In this document: piece by piece, positions 9,853-20,537 of the stretch
How the letters are laid out: the number at the start of each line of letters is the position of its first letter
Position numbering within the stretch: position 1 is the first letter of the stretch
NCBI GenBank assembly: GCA_944326035.1
Contig: CALVCS010000003.1
Span: 124,001-188,000 of the forward strand
Length of the DNA: 64,000 nucleotides
Direction of reading: 5' to 3'
Source of the DNA: an uncultured Alistipes sp.
GTDB taxonomy: Bacteria; Bacteroidota; Bacteroidia; Bacteroidales; Rikenellaceae
The notes under the pieces: model-generated
The model's database searches: none
The model's input: the letters and a program-made list of their open reading frames with translations, nothing else
What the model was told of the DNA's origin: nothing
Program-made: the position numbers and the translations under genes

Positions 9853-10431
9853 ATGAAAAAGATGATTTTCATTGCTGCTCTCGCCCTGTTGGGGTCGTTG
9901 TCAGGGAGCCAGCTTTTGGCCCAGGAATCGGAACGTGCTCAAAGAAAAGCTGAACAGGCCGAAGAAAATATGGATAAATTTAATCAGGCCGTACAGGCGA
10001 TTAAAGACCAGAATTTCGTGCTGGAAGCCCAACAAATCCAATTCGGTGCCGGGGCTAGTTCCTATGTGGTCAGCCAGAATAACTATGTGCTGATGGATGG
10101 CAACCAGGGGATGGTGCAGTTGGCGCTGAATAACGGAAATCCCGGTTTGAACGGAGCCGGCGGTATTACGGTGGCCGGACAGGTCAGCGGCATTAAGATG
10201 TCGACCGATAAGAAAGGTAATGTGATATATCAGTTCGATATCATGGGGAACGGCATCTCGGGGACCGTCGTTATCAACCTGCCTTACGGTAGCGGTTACG
10301 GTACGGCCAATGTGACCTCGACGTTCAACAACTCGTTGGTGATCTTCCGCGGGAATGTGATCCCGGGTTCGCAGTCGAATGTCTTTAAAGCGCAACCTTT
10401 CACGAATATTCCGATCGGTTTGGTAAGATAG
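9853..10431 (+). CDS. DUF4251-like secreted protein
   Basis: A 192-residue protein with a Sec signal peptide (MKKMIFIAALALLGSLSGSQ, cleavage near LLAQ-ES), a short charged helical stretch (about residues 25-50) and a beta-rich remainder. Recognition rests on the opening after the helix (FVLEAQQIQFG, then SSYVVSQNNYVLMDGNQGMVQL) and the glycine-rich central GNGISGTVVINLPYGSGYG, which resemble DUF4251 proteins of Bacteroidetes. Their role is unknown; they are predicted periplasmic or outer-membrane associated. It is a single gene with its own terminator. The ATG at 9853 places the signal peptide directly at the N-terminus. Confidence 0.72.
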   Translation: MKKMIFIAALALLGSLSGSQLLAQESERAQRKAEQAEENMDKFNQAVQAIKDQNFVLEAQQIQFGAGASSYVVSQNNYVLMDGNQGMVQLALNNGNPGLNGAGGITVAGQVSGIKMSTDKKGNVIYQFDIMGNGISGTVVINLPYGSGYGTANVTSTFNNSLVIFRGNVIPGSQSNVFKAQPFTNIPIGLVR

Positions 10432-10443
10432 TCTTGGTTCGTC

Positions 10444-10473
10444 GTTCCCGACGGGGAACGGGCTCTTTTTTTA
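10444..10473 (+). terminator. Terminator after the DUF4251-like gene
   Basis: A short hairpin (GTTCCC paired with GGGAAC around GACG) followed by GGGCTC and a run of seven T. It lies 13 bases after the stop codon, between the convergent DUF4251-like and TonB-receptor genes. Confidence 0.65.
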
Positions 10474-10488
10474 TTTTCAGAGGGAGGA

Positions 10489-12801
10489 TCAGATCATGAA
10501 CTTCACCCCGAAGAAGTACATACGCGGCATGGAGGGACCGTAAATATAGCCGGCATCCTTTTTCATGCCCCGATCGAGGTCTTTCTGGAACTGATCCAGC
10601 AGGTTCTTGACGCCGCCGTTCACCTCCAGGCGGATCAAATCGCTCAACCGGAACGTATAGGCCAGTTTAAGCCCCATGTCGAAGAAGGAGGGGGTCCAGC
10701 GTTCGGTATCTTGTTCGATGTAGCCGGCCAGGTGCTGAACCAACATCTTGCCGGTATAGTTCCCGAAGAGCGAGGCCTGGAACCGGGGAGTGATCGTGAA
10801 GGTGGAGGTCAGATAACCGTATTGGCTCGGGGAGCGGAACATGGTGCGTTGTGGGGTCAGTTGCGGATTGTCGGACCATTTGAGCGGCTCCTTGTAGCGG
10901 CTCTGCTGAAGGGTGAAGCCCAGCTGAATGTCGACCACCTGGGGAATGCCGATCCGTCCCTCGAAGTTGAGCCCCTTGACCGTCGCCCCGGAAGCGTTGG
11001 TTCGCTGCATGATCAGATTGCCCTGACTGTCTTTCCCCATTTCGACCAGCGTAAAGACATCGCTCAGAGAGGTGTAGAATCCTTCGATCAACAGGTTGGC
11101 CTGGACGCGTCCGAAGTTGTGGTAGAGATCGGCCGAGGCGCTGAAACTCTGAGAACTTTCGTGTTTGAGGTTGGGGTCGAGTTCGATCAGCATGACGTCG
11201 CCCCCTACGGCCGCTACGTGCAGGTCTTCGTCATAGGCCTGGGGCGCCCGATAGCCGCTCGAGTAACTGACGCGTAACCCGACCTCCTCCACCGGCGTGT
11301 AACGCAGATTGACCCGGGGACTGAAAATGGCTTTCTTCATCAGGTTGTGTTTGTCGAGACGACCCCCGATCACGAAATTGAACTTCTCGCTTTTCCATTC
11401 ATTCTGAAGGTAGCCGCCGATGACATTGCTCGTTTGGTAGAGGTCGCGGTTGTAACCCAACATCTGGTCGTGCAGATCGTTGTGGTTGAACTCCACCCCC
11501 ATGGTTAGCTCGGCCGGACTGAACCAAAACTTCTCCATCGAGTAGGCGTATTGAGCCCCGGCCACAAACGTACGGTCGAGGGTGTGTCCGTAAGCGTCGG
11601 GATTCTGTTCGGTACCGAAATAGCTGTCGCGGTCGATCATCTGGGCGGCGGTGTAGAGCCCTACGCGGTGCCGCTGATCCGGCGTGTAGAGGTCGAAACG
11701 AAGACTCCCTCCGTTAATTTTGTGACGCAGCTGTTCGGCGATATCCGCTTCGTGGGGGGGGCGGTCCATCCGGTTGCCACCCCGGCGAAACTCCCGCATG
11801 TGGTGATACTCGGCCGTGATTTTCGAGTAGGCGCTGGTCTTGTAATAGCTGCGGAACCCGATCGTTTCGCTGCTGAGTTTGGGAACGTCCGAGAAACCAT
11901 CGCTGTTCCGATCATACGGATCACGGTCGCGAACCATGCCGAACAGATAGACCCCCGCCCGGTTGTCGTCCGAAACGAACGAGCCGTTCAGGGCGGTGTT
12001 GATATCGAAGGTGTTGTGGGAGACGATCCCGGTGGTGTTACTGAGGGAGACACTGTTGCGCAGGGGCTCTTTGGTGATGATGTTGACGATGCCGCCGATG
12101 GCGTTCGATCCGTACAGCGCCGAACCGCCACCCCGAATGACTTCGACTCGTTCGACCATCGAGGTGGGCAGCTGTTCGAGCCCGTATACCCCGGCCAGAG
12201 AGCTGAAAATCGGACGGCTGTCGAGTAAAATTTGCGAGTACTGTCCTTCGAGGCCGTTGATGCGCAGCTGGGGAACCCCGCAGTTCGAGCAGTTGTATTC
12301 CATACGGATGCCCGATTGGAAGTTGAGCGTCTCGGCCAGCGAATGCGAAGCCGTACTTTCGAAGAGCTTGGTGGAGAGTACGTTGACAATCGTAGCCGAG
12401 CTCTTCTTGTCGGTTTCGTTGCGGGTGGCCGAGACAACGATCTGATCCATGTCGATCGTCTGATCCTCCAGCTCGAAATTGATCTCGAGCGTCTGGCCGG
12501 ATTTGCTTTCGAACGGCACTTCGACCGTCTTGTAGCCGACGGCGGATGCCGATAGAATAAGGCTGCCCTCGGGCAGGTTGTGCAGGGCATAGTGACCCGT
12601 GCCGTCGGTGACTGTTCCCAGCGTCGTGCCTTTGACCGAGATGGTGATGTATGAGAGGTGTTCGCCGGAGTTTTTGTGCAGGACGTGACCGGTGACATTC
12701 GAGTCGGTTTTCGGGGAACGGGGTTCGTCGTTGTCGGGGGCCCCGAACACGAACAGCGGACACAGCAAGGTCAGGCCCAGGAGAAAATATAGGGTTTTCA
12801 T
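10489..12801 (-). CDS. TonB-dependent outer-membrane receptor with carboxypeptidase-like N-terminal domain
   Basis: A 770-residue outer-membrane transporter. It has a signal peptide (MKTLYFLLGLTLLCPLFVFG), a carboxypeptidase-regulatory-like beta-sandwich (about residues 33-115, with GHYALHNLPEGSLILSASA), a TonB-box-like IVVSATR, a plug domain ending in the highly conserved ERVEVIRGGGSALYGSNAIG, and a 22-strand-type barrel ending in an aromatic strand (FFGVKFMI). The plug contains NCSNCG before PQLRINGLEGQYSQILLDSR, an uncommon cysteine pair. It lacks the SusC hallmarks and has no SusD partner, so it is more likely a metal, metallophore or cofactor importer than a glycan importer. The ATG at 12801 is chosen because the signal peptide follows directly; the frame is open 58 codons further. 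A small His-rich membrane protein lies upstream on the same strand. Confidence 0.88.
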   Translation of the reverse strand: MKTLYFLLGLTLLCPLFVFGAPDNDEPRSPKTDSNVTGHVLHKNSGEHLSYITISVKGTTLGTVTDGTGHYALHNLPEGSLILSASAVGYKTVEVPFESKSGQTLEINFELEDQTIDMDQIVVSATRNETDKKSSATIVNVLSTKLFESTASHSLAETLNFQSGIRMEYNCSNCGVPQLRINGLEGQYSQILLDSRPIFSSLAGVYGLEQLPTSMVERVEVIRGGGSALYGSNAIGGIVNIITKEPLRNSVSLSNTTGIVSHNTFDINTALNGSFVSDDNRAGVYLFGMVRDRDPYDRNSDGFSDVPKLSSETIGFRSYYKTSAYSKITAEYHHMREFRRGGNRMDRPPHEADIAEQLRHKINGGSLRFDLYTPDQRHRVGLYTAAQMIDRDSYFGTEQNPDAYGHTLDRTFVAGAQYAYSMEKFWFSPAELTMGVEFNHNDLHDQMLGYNRDLYQTSNVIGGYLQNEWKSEKFNFVIGGRLDKHNLMKKAIFSPRVNLRYTPVEEVGLRVSYSSGYRAPQAYDEDLHVAAVGGDVMLIELDPNLKHESSQSFSASADLYHNFGRVQANLLIEGFYTSLSDVFTLVEMGKDSQGNLIMQRTNASGATVKGLNFEGRIGIPQVVDIQLGFTLQQSRYKEPLKWSDNPQLTPQRTMFRSPSQYGYLTSTFTITPRFQASLFGNYTGKMLVQHLAGYIEQDTERWTPSFFDMGLKLAYTFRLSDLIRLEVNGGVKNLLDQFQKDLDRGMKKDAGYIYGPSMPRMYFFGVKFMI

Positions 12802-13002
12802 AAGATAAATCGTTAAAAAGGGTAAATAATGCGATGTGGGGCCGTTCCTCCTGAGGTTCGGCACGCCGAACGAAAGGAGAAACCACCTGAGAAAAAAGGT
12901 CGACCTTGCCCTATGAAGCGTAGAAAATTTCTTCCCGACAGGGAAGGAGCAGATGACAGTCGAGGGACTGTACATTCACAGGTTCACCGGGTGCATCGGG
13001 GG

Positions 13003-13371
13003 TTATGAGAGCGCCGGGTCGAACGGGGGGCATACCACCGGAGGACCGCGTAGCCGATAGGCATCCGAGTATTGGTTGCGAATAAAAGGAGCGGTGATGG
13101 CATGGTGAATGCGCCGATAGCCGCAGAGGAATAAGCCTACGAAAAAGGCCACACCGACCCACGTCAGCAGGGAGAGCCACTGCAACAGTTGTAGCTGTTG
13201 GGTGGAGTGTTGGTGGCCGGGATGGGAGGAGGTTCCTGCGTAGGGGTGAGAGTGGACGATGCGTTGACCGTTGATATCGTGGACGTGCGGAAACAGCGTG
13301 ATCCCTCCGTAATACCCCATAAAGAGGAGGAGGAAGAGGAAAACCAACCCATGTTTCGCGTGTCGCATCAT
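13003..13371 (-). CDS. Small His-rich membrane protein upstream of the TonB receptor
   Basis: A 122-residue protein of unknown function. It starts with one hydrophobic segment (HGLVFLFLLLFMGYYGG), then has a short periplasmic-looking loop loaded with histidines (HPHVHD, VHSHPY, SSHPGHQHS), then a second membrane segment (LTWVGVAFFVGLFLCGY) and a short tail with a cysteine near the end. Eight or more histidines in about 35 residues suggest metal binding. It is transcribed toward the TonB receptor, 201 bases apart, so the two may be one transcript. Two adjacent ATGs exist (13371 and 13368); the first is used. It is either a metal-binding accessory of the receptor or an unrelated protein; the former is inference from position and composition. 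Confidence 0.6.
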   Translation of the reverse strand: MMRHAKHGLVFLFLLLFMGYYGGITLFPHVHDINGQRIVHSHPYAGTSSHPGHQHSTQQLQLLQWLSLLTWVGVAFFVGLFLCGYRRIHHAITAPFIRNQYSDAYRLRGPPVVCPPFDPALS

Positions 13372-13554
13372 AGATAAAACGGTGATGAACAGAAACCTCG
13401 CATGAATATCGGCCAAAGATAGCCATTTCGGTCGAGAAAAAAAACGAAAGATCGATTACGAAGCTCAAAGGGGGGCTGTTGCCTGTGGCCCGTTTCGGGG
13501 GAAACGCGTGTGTATGCGCCGTGGAGGGCGAAAAGTCGCTTCAGTGTGGGCGAT

Positions 13555-13591
13555 AAAAAAACGTCCGAAGGTTTTTCCTTCGGACGTTTTT
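13555..13591 (-). terminator. Terminator after fucI
   Basis: A strong hairpin of AAAACGTCCGAAGG and its complement around a TTTTT loop, flanked by A and T runs, so it can stop transcription from either side. It lies about 18 bases downstream of the fucI stop. Confidence 0.8.
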
Positions 13592-13609
13592 GAGGGAGAT
13601 CGTGAGGGC

Positions 13610-15397
<1,788 letters not shown>

Positions 15398-15527
15398 AAC
15401 TGAATCGGTATTTGAGGTTGAATGATTTTGTTCCTCGGCCTTGGCCCAGCGAGACGGTGGTACGGTCACGTCGGGAGCGGTGCGGAACGGTGGGTATCCC
15501 CTTGTCTGTGAGGGAGACCCTATTCAA

Positions 15528-15558
15528 CAAATATACAAAAATATTGTGGAGCATCAAC
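15528..15558 (-). promoter_or_regulatory. Candidate promoter of fucI
   Basis: Read on the minus strand: GTTG, a 19-base spacer, then TATATTTG at 15535-15528. The -7 element is a perfect match and the -33 differs at one base. It is 131 bases before the fucI start, leaving a long leader. Confidence 0.5.
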
Positions 15559-15629
15559 CTTTCGGTCGAGAATCTTTGGAAAGAAAATCGAAGATCGGTG
15601 CTGAAAAAAGAGGCGGGAGGCTTGCTGGG

Positions 15630-17399
15630 TTAGGCAGGTTTGTTGGGTAGGTGATGGCGACGGTAGCGCAGGCCGGCGATCAGAATCAGCAGAACGACCG
15701 GAAGGGTCAAGGCCAACAATCCGACCATCGGAATGCCCTGGCTGTAGCCATAGGAGTGGAGGCCCGATAACAGGTAGTTGACGCCGAAAAAGGTCATCAG
15801 AACGGGGTAAATCCCCAGGAGGGCGAGGGCCCCGAAGGCGTAGTCGTTGCGGAAGGCGGGCAGATAGCGGGCGTGCAGGACAAAGGCGTAGTAGAGTAGG
15901 GTGATCAGGGCCCAGGTCTCTTTGGGATCCCAGCCCCAGTAGCGGCCCCAGGATTCGTTGGCCCAGATGGCGCCGAAGAAAATCCCGGCCGTTAGCAGGG
16001 CCAGACCGATGATCAGCGTCAGTTCACCGACGATGCGCAGCTCGCGGGGGACGCCTCCTCGCAAGAGGCTGCAGAGGATGCCGATGCCGCACAGGGCTCC
16101 GATGCCGAAAAAGCCGTAGCTGGCGGTGATGACCGAGACGTGGATCATCAGCCAGGGTGAGCGCAGGACCGGAACCAGCGGGGTGATTTGTGGATCGAGC
16201 CAGTTGAGGTTGGCGACGAAGAGGATGACCCCACCCATCAGGGTGGCGAGCAGCAGGGTCAAGGGCGAGCGACGGGCGAAGATCAATCCGCCCAACACCG
16301 TGGCCCAGCCGACATAGATGATCGACTCATAGGCGTTGGTCCAGGGGGGGCGGCTGGAGATGTACCATCGGAATCCCATCCCGGCGCTTTGCCACAGGAA
16401 GATCACCACCACCCCCCCTGACAACAGGGCCAGGATCAGACGACGGCGGGACGATCCGGAACGGGTGAACAGAAACGTCAACAGGAAGGCGGTGCCCAAC
16501 AACAGATACCCCCGGAAGGCGGTGCGGAAAAAGTCGGCCCGGTTGTAAAACAGTTCGGCCTTCTTACGGGCGTCACTCAGGCCGAGCTCTCCGATACGGA
16601 CTTGTTGGTAGCGGGCGATCTGGTCGATCAGCGAGTCGGCTTCGGCCTGATGGCCCTGGCGCAGGGCATCCAGCAACTGCGGGAATAATGTGTGGATGGA
16701 GGAGCTGTCACTCAAAGAAGTGGGGAGGTCTTTGTCGCCGGGGGAGGCCCAAACGCCGTTTTCGTCCGTCGGAAAGAGAGGCAACATACGCCCCTCGAAC
16801 AGGGCCATCAGCAGGTTGACCTTGTCATCGGTTTTCAGCACCGCTTGTTCGTGACGGGTATGGGAACTCAGCGACTGGGTGTAGATGGTTTCGATCTCCG
16901 GCATCAGCAGATATGTTCCCCGCTCATCGAAAAAACGGGCATAGGGGATGTGAACATCGTCCTCTCCGAACTGGTCGCGTAGCGGACGGTCTTTGACGTA
17001 GATGAGCGGGACCTCCTTCCAGAACGCCGGGTCGCACAGCCATTGTAGCAACATTTGGTTGGCATTCAGGGAGCCGTAGTGGTCGCGGTGATAGATTTTG
17101 CGTAGCAGCTGCGAGCTGTAGGTGTCGACGGGTTGAATGCGCTCGGCCGAGGCCTGGATCCACAGGCGGCCGAAGCGGTCGGCCGTTTCGACGGGAATGT
17201 CGATCGGGGGGTGTACTTTGGGGGCAGCCTGCAGGGTAGGGGTGAAGAGCCCCAGCAGTCCGATCAAACCGCATAGTAGTAGGTACCACGCCCCTCCGTT
17301 TCGTCCCGCAAAAATGGATCGGAAACGCGAAACGGGGGTCTCCTTCGATCGCGAAAGGACGAGGGTGAATAAAGGGGTGGTGGAGTGACGTTTGCTCAT
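15630..17399 (-). CDS. ccsA: CcsA/CcmF-type cytochrome c assembly protein with extra periplasmic domain
   Basis: A 589-residue inner-membrane protein of system II cytochrome c maturation, which handles heme for attachment to apocytochromes. After an N-terminal membrane segment (WYLLLCGLIGLLGLFTP) comes about 250 residues of soluble, presumably periplasmic sequence (PPIDIPVETADRFGRLWIQ onward), then about eight membrane helices. The heme-handling WWD-like signature is WGRYWGWDPKETWALITLLY, followed by the conserved histidine region. The periplasmic insert resembles the middle of the large Bacteroidetes CcsBA fusions, but the ResB/CcsB half is missing from this frame and its surroundings, so the partner must be elsewhere or dispensable. 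The ATG at 17399 is used; upstream codons look unconstrained. It stands alone on its transcript. Confidence 0.85.
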   Translation of the reverse strand: MSKRHSTTPLFTLVLSRSKETPVSRFRSIFAGRNGGAWYLLLCGLIGLLGLFTPTLQAAPKVHPPIDIPVETADRFGRLWIQASAERIQPVDTYSSQLLRKIYHRDHYGSLNANQMLLQWLCDPAFWKEVPLIYVKDRPLRDQFGEDDVHIPYARFFDERGTYLLMPEIETIYTQSLSSHTRHEQAVLKTDDKVNLLMALFEGRMLPLFPTDENGVWASPGDKDLPTSLSDSSSIHTLFPQLLDALRQGHQAEADSLIDQIARYQQVRIGELGLSDARKKAELFYNRADFFRTAFRGYLLLGTAFLLTFLFTRSGSSRRRLILALLSGGVVVIFLWQSAGMGFRWYISSRPPWTNAYESIIYVGWATVLGGLIFARRSPLTLLLATLMGGVILFVANLNWLDPQITPLVPVLRSPWLMIHVSVITASYGFFGIGALCGIGILCSLLRGGVPRELRIVGELTLIIGLALLTAGIFFGAIWANESWGRYWGWDPKETWALITLLYYAFVLHARYLPAFRNDYAFGALALLGIYPVLMTFFGVNYLLSGLHSYGYSQGIPMVGLLALTLPVVLLILIAGLRYRRHHLPNKPA

Positions 17400-17844
17400 A
17401 GCCCAACAACATCGGTGTTTGAACCGGTGGTCCAAGGTAGCGATTTCTGCGAGGATTCGCAAACGGGATAGGGCAGCGTGTGGAGGCTTGGGGTGGAGCG
17501 ACGGTCGGTTTGGAGCAAAAGGGTAATCGAATGGGGAAATGCGCCCGGAGCGAGCAGGAAAAATCACGCTTCCGGGGTGCATGGAGCGGAAATTTTGATA
17601 CATTTGCTCCGACCGAGATCAGCTTCTGAGGATCGTTCCGACGTTTGGAGCGTGGCCATAGGGGCACAGAGCGACGGTAGAACTGTCGGAAACGTGTGGA
17701 GGAAGATCGTCGGGAAACAGAGCGATACGGACCTCTCCGGAGGCGGAGTTTCCAAGAGAATCAACGCCTTTCCTCTCTTTCGATTCAGTCGGCTGCATCG
17801 AAACCCGGGGAAGGCAAAAAACGCATAAAAAGCAGATCAACATC
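17400..17844. other. 445-base intergenic region between divergent genes
   Basis: It holds the start regions of the CcsA-type gene (minus) and the D-lactate dehydrogenase-like gene (plus). TACATTTG at 17599-17606 on the plus strand matches the -7 consensus, 239 bases before the dehydrogenase start, and sits inside a GGAGC/GCTCC inverted repeat (17583-17610). Several overlapping frames of 60-116 codons occur, none of which looks like a protein. Confidence 0.45.
17599..17606 (+). promoter_or_regulatory. Possible -7 element for the lactate dehydrogenase-like gene
   Basis: TACATTTG matches TAnnTTTG but has no recognisable -33 partner and would give a leader of about 230 bases. It lies within an imperfect inverted repeat with arms GGAGC and GCTCC, which could be an operator. 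Weak evidence. Confidence 0.3.
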
Positions 17845-18846
17845 ATGAAAGCCGTTTTTTTCGGAACGCAACCCTATGATCAGGAGTCGTTCGAACAGCT
17901 CAATCAGACGTATGGCCTGGAACTCGTGTTTCAGACCAGTCATTTGAATCGGGATAATGTGGCGTTGGCCCGAGGTGCCCAGATTGTGTGTATTTTCGTG
18001 AATGATACGGCCGATGCCGAGACCATCCGTGGATTGGCCGAGGAGGGGGTGAAACTCATCGCGCTGCGGTGCGCGGGGTTCAACAACGTCGACCTGAAAG
18101 CGGCTGCCCAGTACGGCATTCCCGTCGTGCGAGTACCGGCCTATTCGCCCCATGCCGTGGCCGAGTATGCGGTGACGTTGATGCTGGCCCTCAATCGGAA
18201 AACCTATCGGGCTGTTTGGCGGACCCGCGACGGTAACTTCTCGTTGCACGGGCTGTTGGGGTTCGATATGTATGGCAAAACCGTCGGCGTGATCGGAACG
18301 GGGAAAATCGCACGGGTTTTGATCCACATTTTGCGGGGGTTCGGCATGAACGTGCTGGCCTACGATATCCGCCCCGATGAAGCCTTTGCAGCGGCCGAGG
18401 GAATTACCTACACGACCTTGGAGGATCTCTATGCCCAATCGGATATCATCACCCTCCACTGTCCGCTGACCGATCAGACCCGTCATATGATCGATGCCGC
18501 GGCGATTGCGCGGATGAAACCGGGGGTGATGTTGATCAACACCGGCCGTGGGCAGTTGATCCGTACGGCGGATTTGATCGATGGGCTGAAAAAGAAAAAA
18601 ATCGGTTCGGCGGGCTTGGATGTCTATGAAGAAGAGGCGGCCTATTTTTATGAAGATACCTCGGACCGGATCATGGACGATGACGTGTTGGCGCGTTTGT
18701 TGTCGTTCAATAACGTGATCGTGACTTCGCATCAGGCTTTCTTTACGCGGGAGGCGCTCGACAACATCGCCCATACCACGTTGCAGAATATGCTCGATTT
18801 CGAACAGGGCAAACCCTTGGTGAATGAGGTCCGCATCGACCAGTAA
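17845..18846 (+). CDS. ldhA: D-lactate dehydrogenase-like 2-hydroxyacid dehydrogenase
   Basis: A 333-residue cytoplasmic NAD-dependent D-2-hydroxyacid dehydrogenase, closest in layout to LdhA (pyruvate to D-lactate). The N-terminal catalytic domain carries the substrate-binding arginine in LIALRCAGFNNVD. The Rossmann NAD domain has GVIGTGKIARVLIHILRGFG followed by an acidic residue (AYDIRP) selecting NAD over NADP. The catalytic glutamate is in DVYEEEAAYFYED and the catalytic histidine in VIVTSHQAFFTREAL. Length and the LDVYEEE and NVIVTSHQAF features favour D-lactate dehydrogenase over phosphoglycerate or glyoxylate enzymes, though substrate cannot be proven from sequence. Single-gene unit with a bidirectional terminator after it. 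Confidence 0.88.
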   Translation: MKAVFFGTQPYDQESFEQLNQTYGLELVFQTSHLNRDNVALARGAQIVCIFVNDTADAETIRGLAEEGVKLIALRCAGFNNVDLKAAAQYGIPVVRVPAYSPHAVAEYAVTLMLALNRKTYRAVWRTRDGNFSLHGLLGFDMYGKTVGVIGTGKIARVLIHILRGFGMNVLAYDIRPDEAFAAAEGITYTTLEDLYAQSDIITLHCPLTDQTRHMIDAAAIARMKPGVMLINTGRGQLIRTADLIDGLKKKKIGSAGLDVYEEEAAYFYEDTSDRIMDDDVLARLLSFNNVIVTSHQAFFTREALDNIAHTTLQNMLDFEQGKPLVNEVRIDQ

Positions 18847-18886
18847 GCCTCCCCCTCCCGGTACGCCTCGGAAGGCGTGACCCCAT

Positions 18887-18921
18887 AAAAAAACCTGACG
18901 CTTGCGGCATCAGGTTTTTTT
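18887..18921. terminator. Bidirectional terminator between ldhA-like gene and the GH28/GH106 operon
   Basis: Inverted repeat with arms AAAAAAACCTGA and TCAGGTTTTTT, flanked by A and T runs. It lies about 40 bases after the plus-strand dehydrogenase stop and 17 bases after the end of the minus-strand glycosidase operon, so it serves both. Confidence 0.82.
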
Positions 18922-18937
18922 AGTCTATCGAGAGCGG

Positions 18938-20425
18938 TTATTTCTTGATCGTGACGTTGGTGGCCTTGTAGGTGTGTACCTGTTTTTTTCCGCCACCCGG
19001 TTCGATATACTTCATGTTTTCGAGCGTCACGTCGTCCACCTGTTGCAGCACGATAGCCGGACGATAGTCGCGTTTTTCAGCACGCAGGGTGATGTTGTCG
19101 AACAACACGCCTTTGGCATGACGAACATAGAAGCCCCAAGCCGGCAGCTCTTTGAACTGCGAGAATTCCGGATAGGAGGCTTCCATTTCGGGAATGCCGT
19201 CCAGATCGGCCGGTTTCAGCCCACGGTATGCGTAGTCGGGGTTCCCACCGCCCGGATAAACCAACTCGATGTTGCGCAGGGTAACGTTTTCGATGTCATG
19301 ACCTTCCAACCCTACGATGCTGGCCGGAGAGGTGTTGCGCGGCAGGTCTTCGATCGGGCCTTCGTAGTCGTACCCTTTGTCCGGTTTTTCGAGCGGAATT
19401 TCGCAGTACATGTTCTGGATCGTCACGTTTTTCATTGTGCCGACGGGACGTTCACCCAACCAACGTTTCCCGATACGCAGATAGATGGCGTTACCGGTGT
19501 TGTAGGCGTAGAGACTGTCCACCAGAATGTTTTCGATGTTCCCACCGTCAGGCGTGGCGATGGTGATGGCCGAACGATAGGTGTCGTATACCTTGTTGTT
19601 GATGATCTTCACATTTTTGTAACCCCCGGCCGATACGGTCCCGAATTTGATCCCGCTGGCGCTCGAACGGGCTACGTTGTTGCGGATTTCCACATTTTCG
19701 CACATCTGACGGTGATCGTGCGATTTGAGGCAGATCGCGTCGTCCGTAGCATCGATGAACGAGTTGGTCAGTTTGAAGTTGCGGCAGTCGACGATGTCGA
19801 TCCCGTCGTTGTTCCAGTAGGCCTTGCTGTCGACGGTGATGTTGTTGACCGTCATCTGGTCGCACTGGTCGTAGATCTGTACCCAGAAAGCCGAGTTCTT
19901 GAGCATGATCCCGTCGATGGTGACGTTTTTGCATTCGCGCAGATAGACCAGCGTCGGACGGATCGTCGGACGGTCGTATTTGAGGTCGTCCTTGATCAGC
20001 CCTTTCTGAATCAGGTCGATGCGGTTGTAGGACATTTCACGACCCTGGCCATCGATCACCCCTTTACCGGTGATCCCGATGTTTTCGCAGTTCAGGGCGC
20101 CGATCAGGGCCTGAGAGCTGGCGTTGAAGACTGTATCGTAGTCGTACGGGTTGGTGGAACCGACGATCACGGCCCCTTCGTTCAGGTGGATGGTGACGTT
20201 CGATTTCAGGTGGATGCTACCGGTCAGGTAACGACCTACGTAGAATACCAACCGGCCCCCGCCCTGAGCGTGAATGTAGTCGATGGCGGCTTGGATCGAG
20301 GTGGTATTCAGCGTGGTCCCGTTGGATTTGATGCCAAAATAGGAGGCATTGTAATCCTTGGCCTGGGCCACCGTGGCGAAAATCACCAGAAGCAGCGAGA
20401 AAAGGAAAGTTTTTGTCGTTCTCAT
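18938..20425 (-). CDS. GH28 family secreted glycosidase (last gene of the operon)
   Basis: A 495-residue right-handed beta-helix enzyme of family GH28 (polygalacturonase/rhamnogalacturonase type), acting on alpha-linked galacturonic acid. A Sec signal peptide ends at VAQA-KDY. Catalytic acids are Asn205-Asn206-Asp207 in YWNNDGIDIVDC and Asp228-Asp229 in ATDDAICLKSHD. The GHG histidine of classical polygalacturonases is replaced by RSSASGIKFGT, and the RIK element by YRSAITIATPDGG, which points to an exo-acting or rhamnogalacturonan-specific subgroup. It is the last of nine co-directional genes. Its closest relative is the GH28 at 31951-33435 (shared KSNGTTLNTT and IEPGGGKKQ near the C-terminus). 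Predicted periplasmic or surface-located; no lipobox is seen. Confidence 0.88.
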   Translation of the reverse strand: MRTTKTFLFSLLLVIFATVAQAKDYNASYFGIKSNGTTLNTTSIQAAIDYIHAQGGGRLVFYVGRYLTGSIHLKSNVTIHLNEGAVIVGSTNPYDYDTVFNASSQALIGALNCENIGITGKGVIDGQGREMSYNRIDLIQKGLIKDDLKYDRPTIRPTLVYLRECKNVTIDGIMLKNSAFWVQIYDQCDQMTVNNITVDSKAYWNNDGIDIVDCRNFKLTNSFIDATDDAICLKSHDHRQMCENVEIRNNVARSSASGIKFGTVSAGGYKNVKIINNKVYDTYRSAITIATPDGGNIENILVDSLYAYNTGNAIYLRIGKRWLGERPVGTMKNVTIQNMYCEIPLEKPDKGYDYEGPIEDLPRNTSPASIVGLEGHDIENVTLRNIELVYPGGGNPDYAYRGLKPADLDGIPEMEASYPEFSQFKELPAWGFYVRHAKGVLFDNITLRAEKRDYRPAIVLQQVDDVTLENMKYIEPGGGKKQVHTYKATNVTIKK

Positions 20426-20537
20426 GGTTTTTGGTTGTTTAGTATAATAATTATTCGTTTTGGTTGTTTCTTCCGTTTGTGGAGCGAGGAGGAGAGGCCC
20501 ACGGCGTGACCAGGACTTCCCGCTCCTCGTTTCCGTG

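Noticed and set aside
12802-13002. Possible cobalamin or other riboswitch before the TonB receptor
   Set aside because: I looked for the B12-box-like and paired elements in the 201-base gap and did not find them. Small hairpins are present but no recognised aptamer.
17478-17828. A 116-codon frame upstream of the dehydrogenase gene
   Set aside because: Several other frames overlap it, its composition is arginine- and serine-rich without structure, and it spans the likely promoter of the downstream gene.
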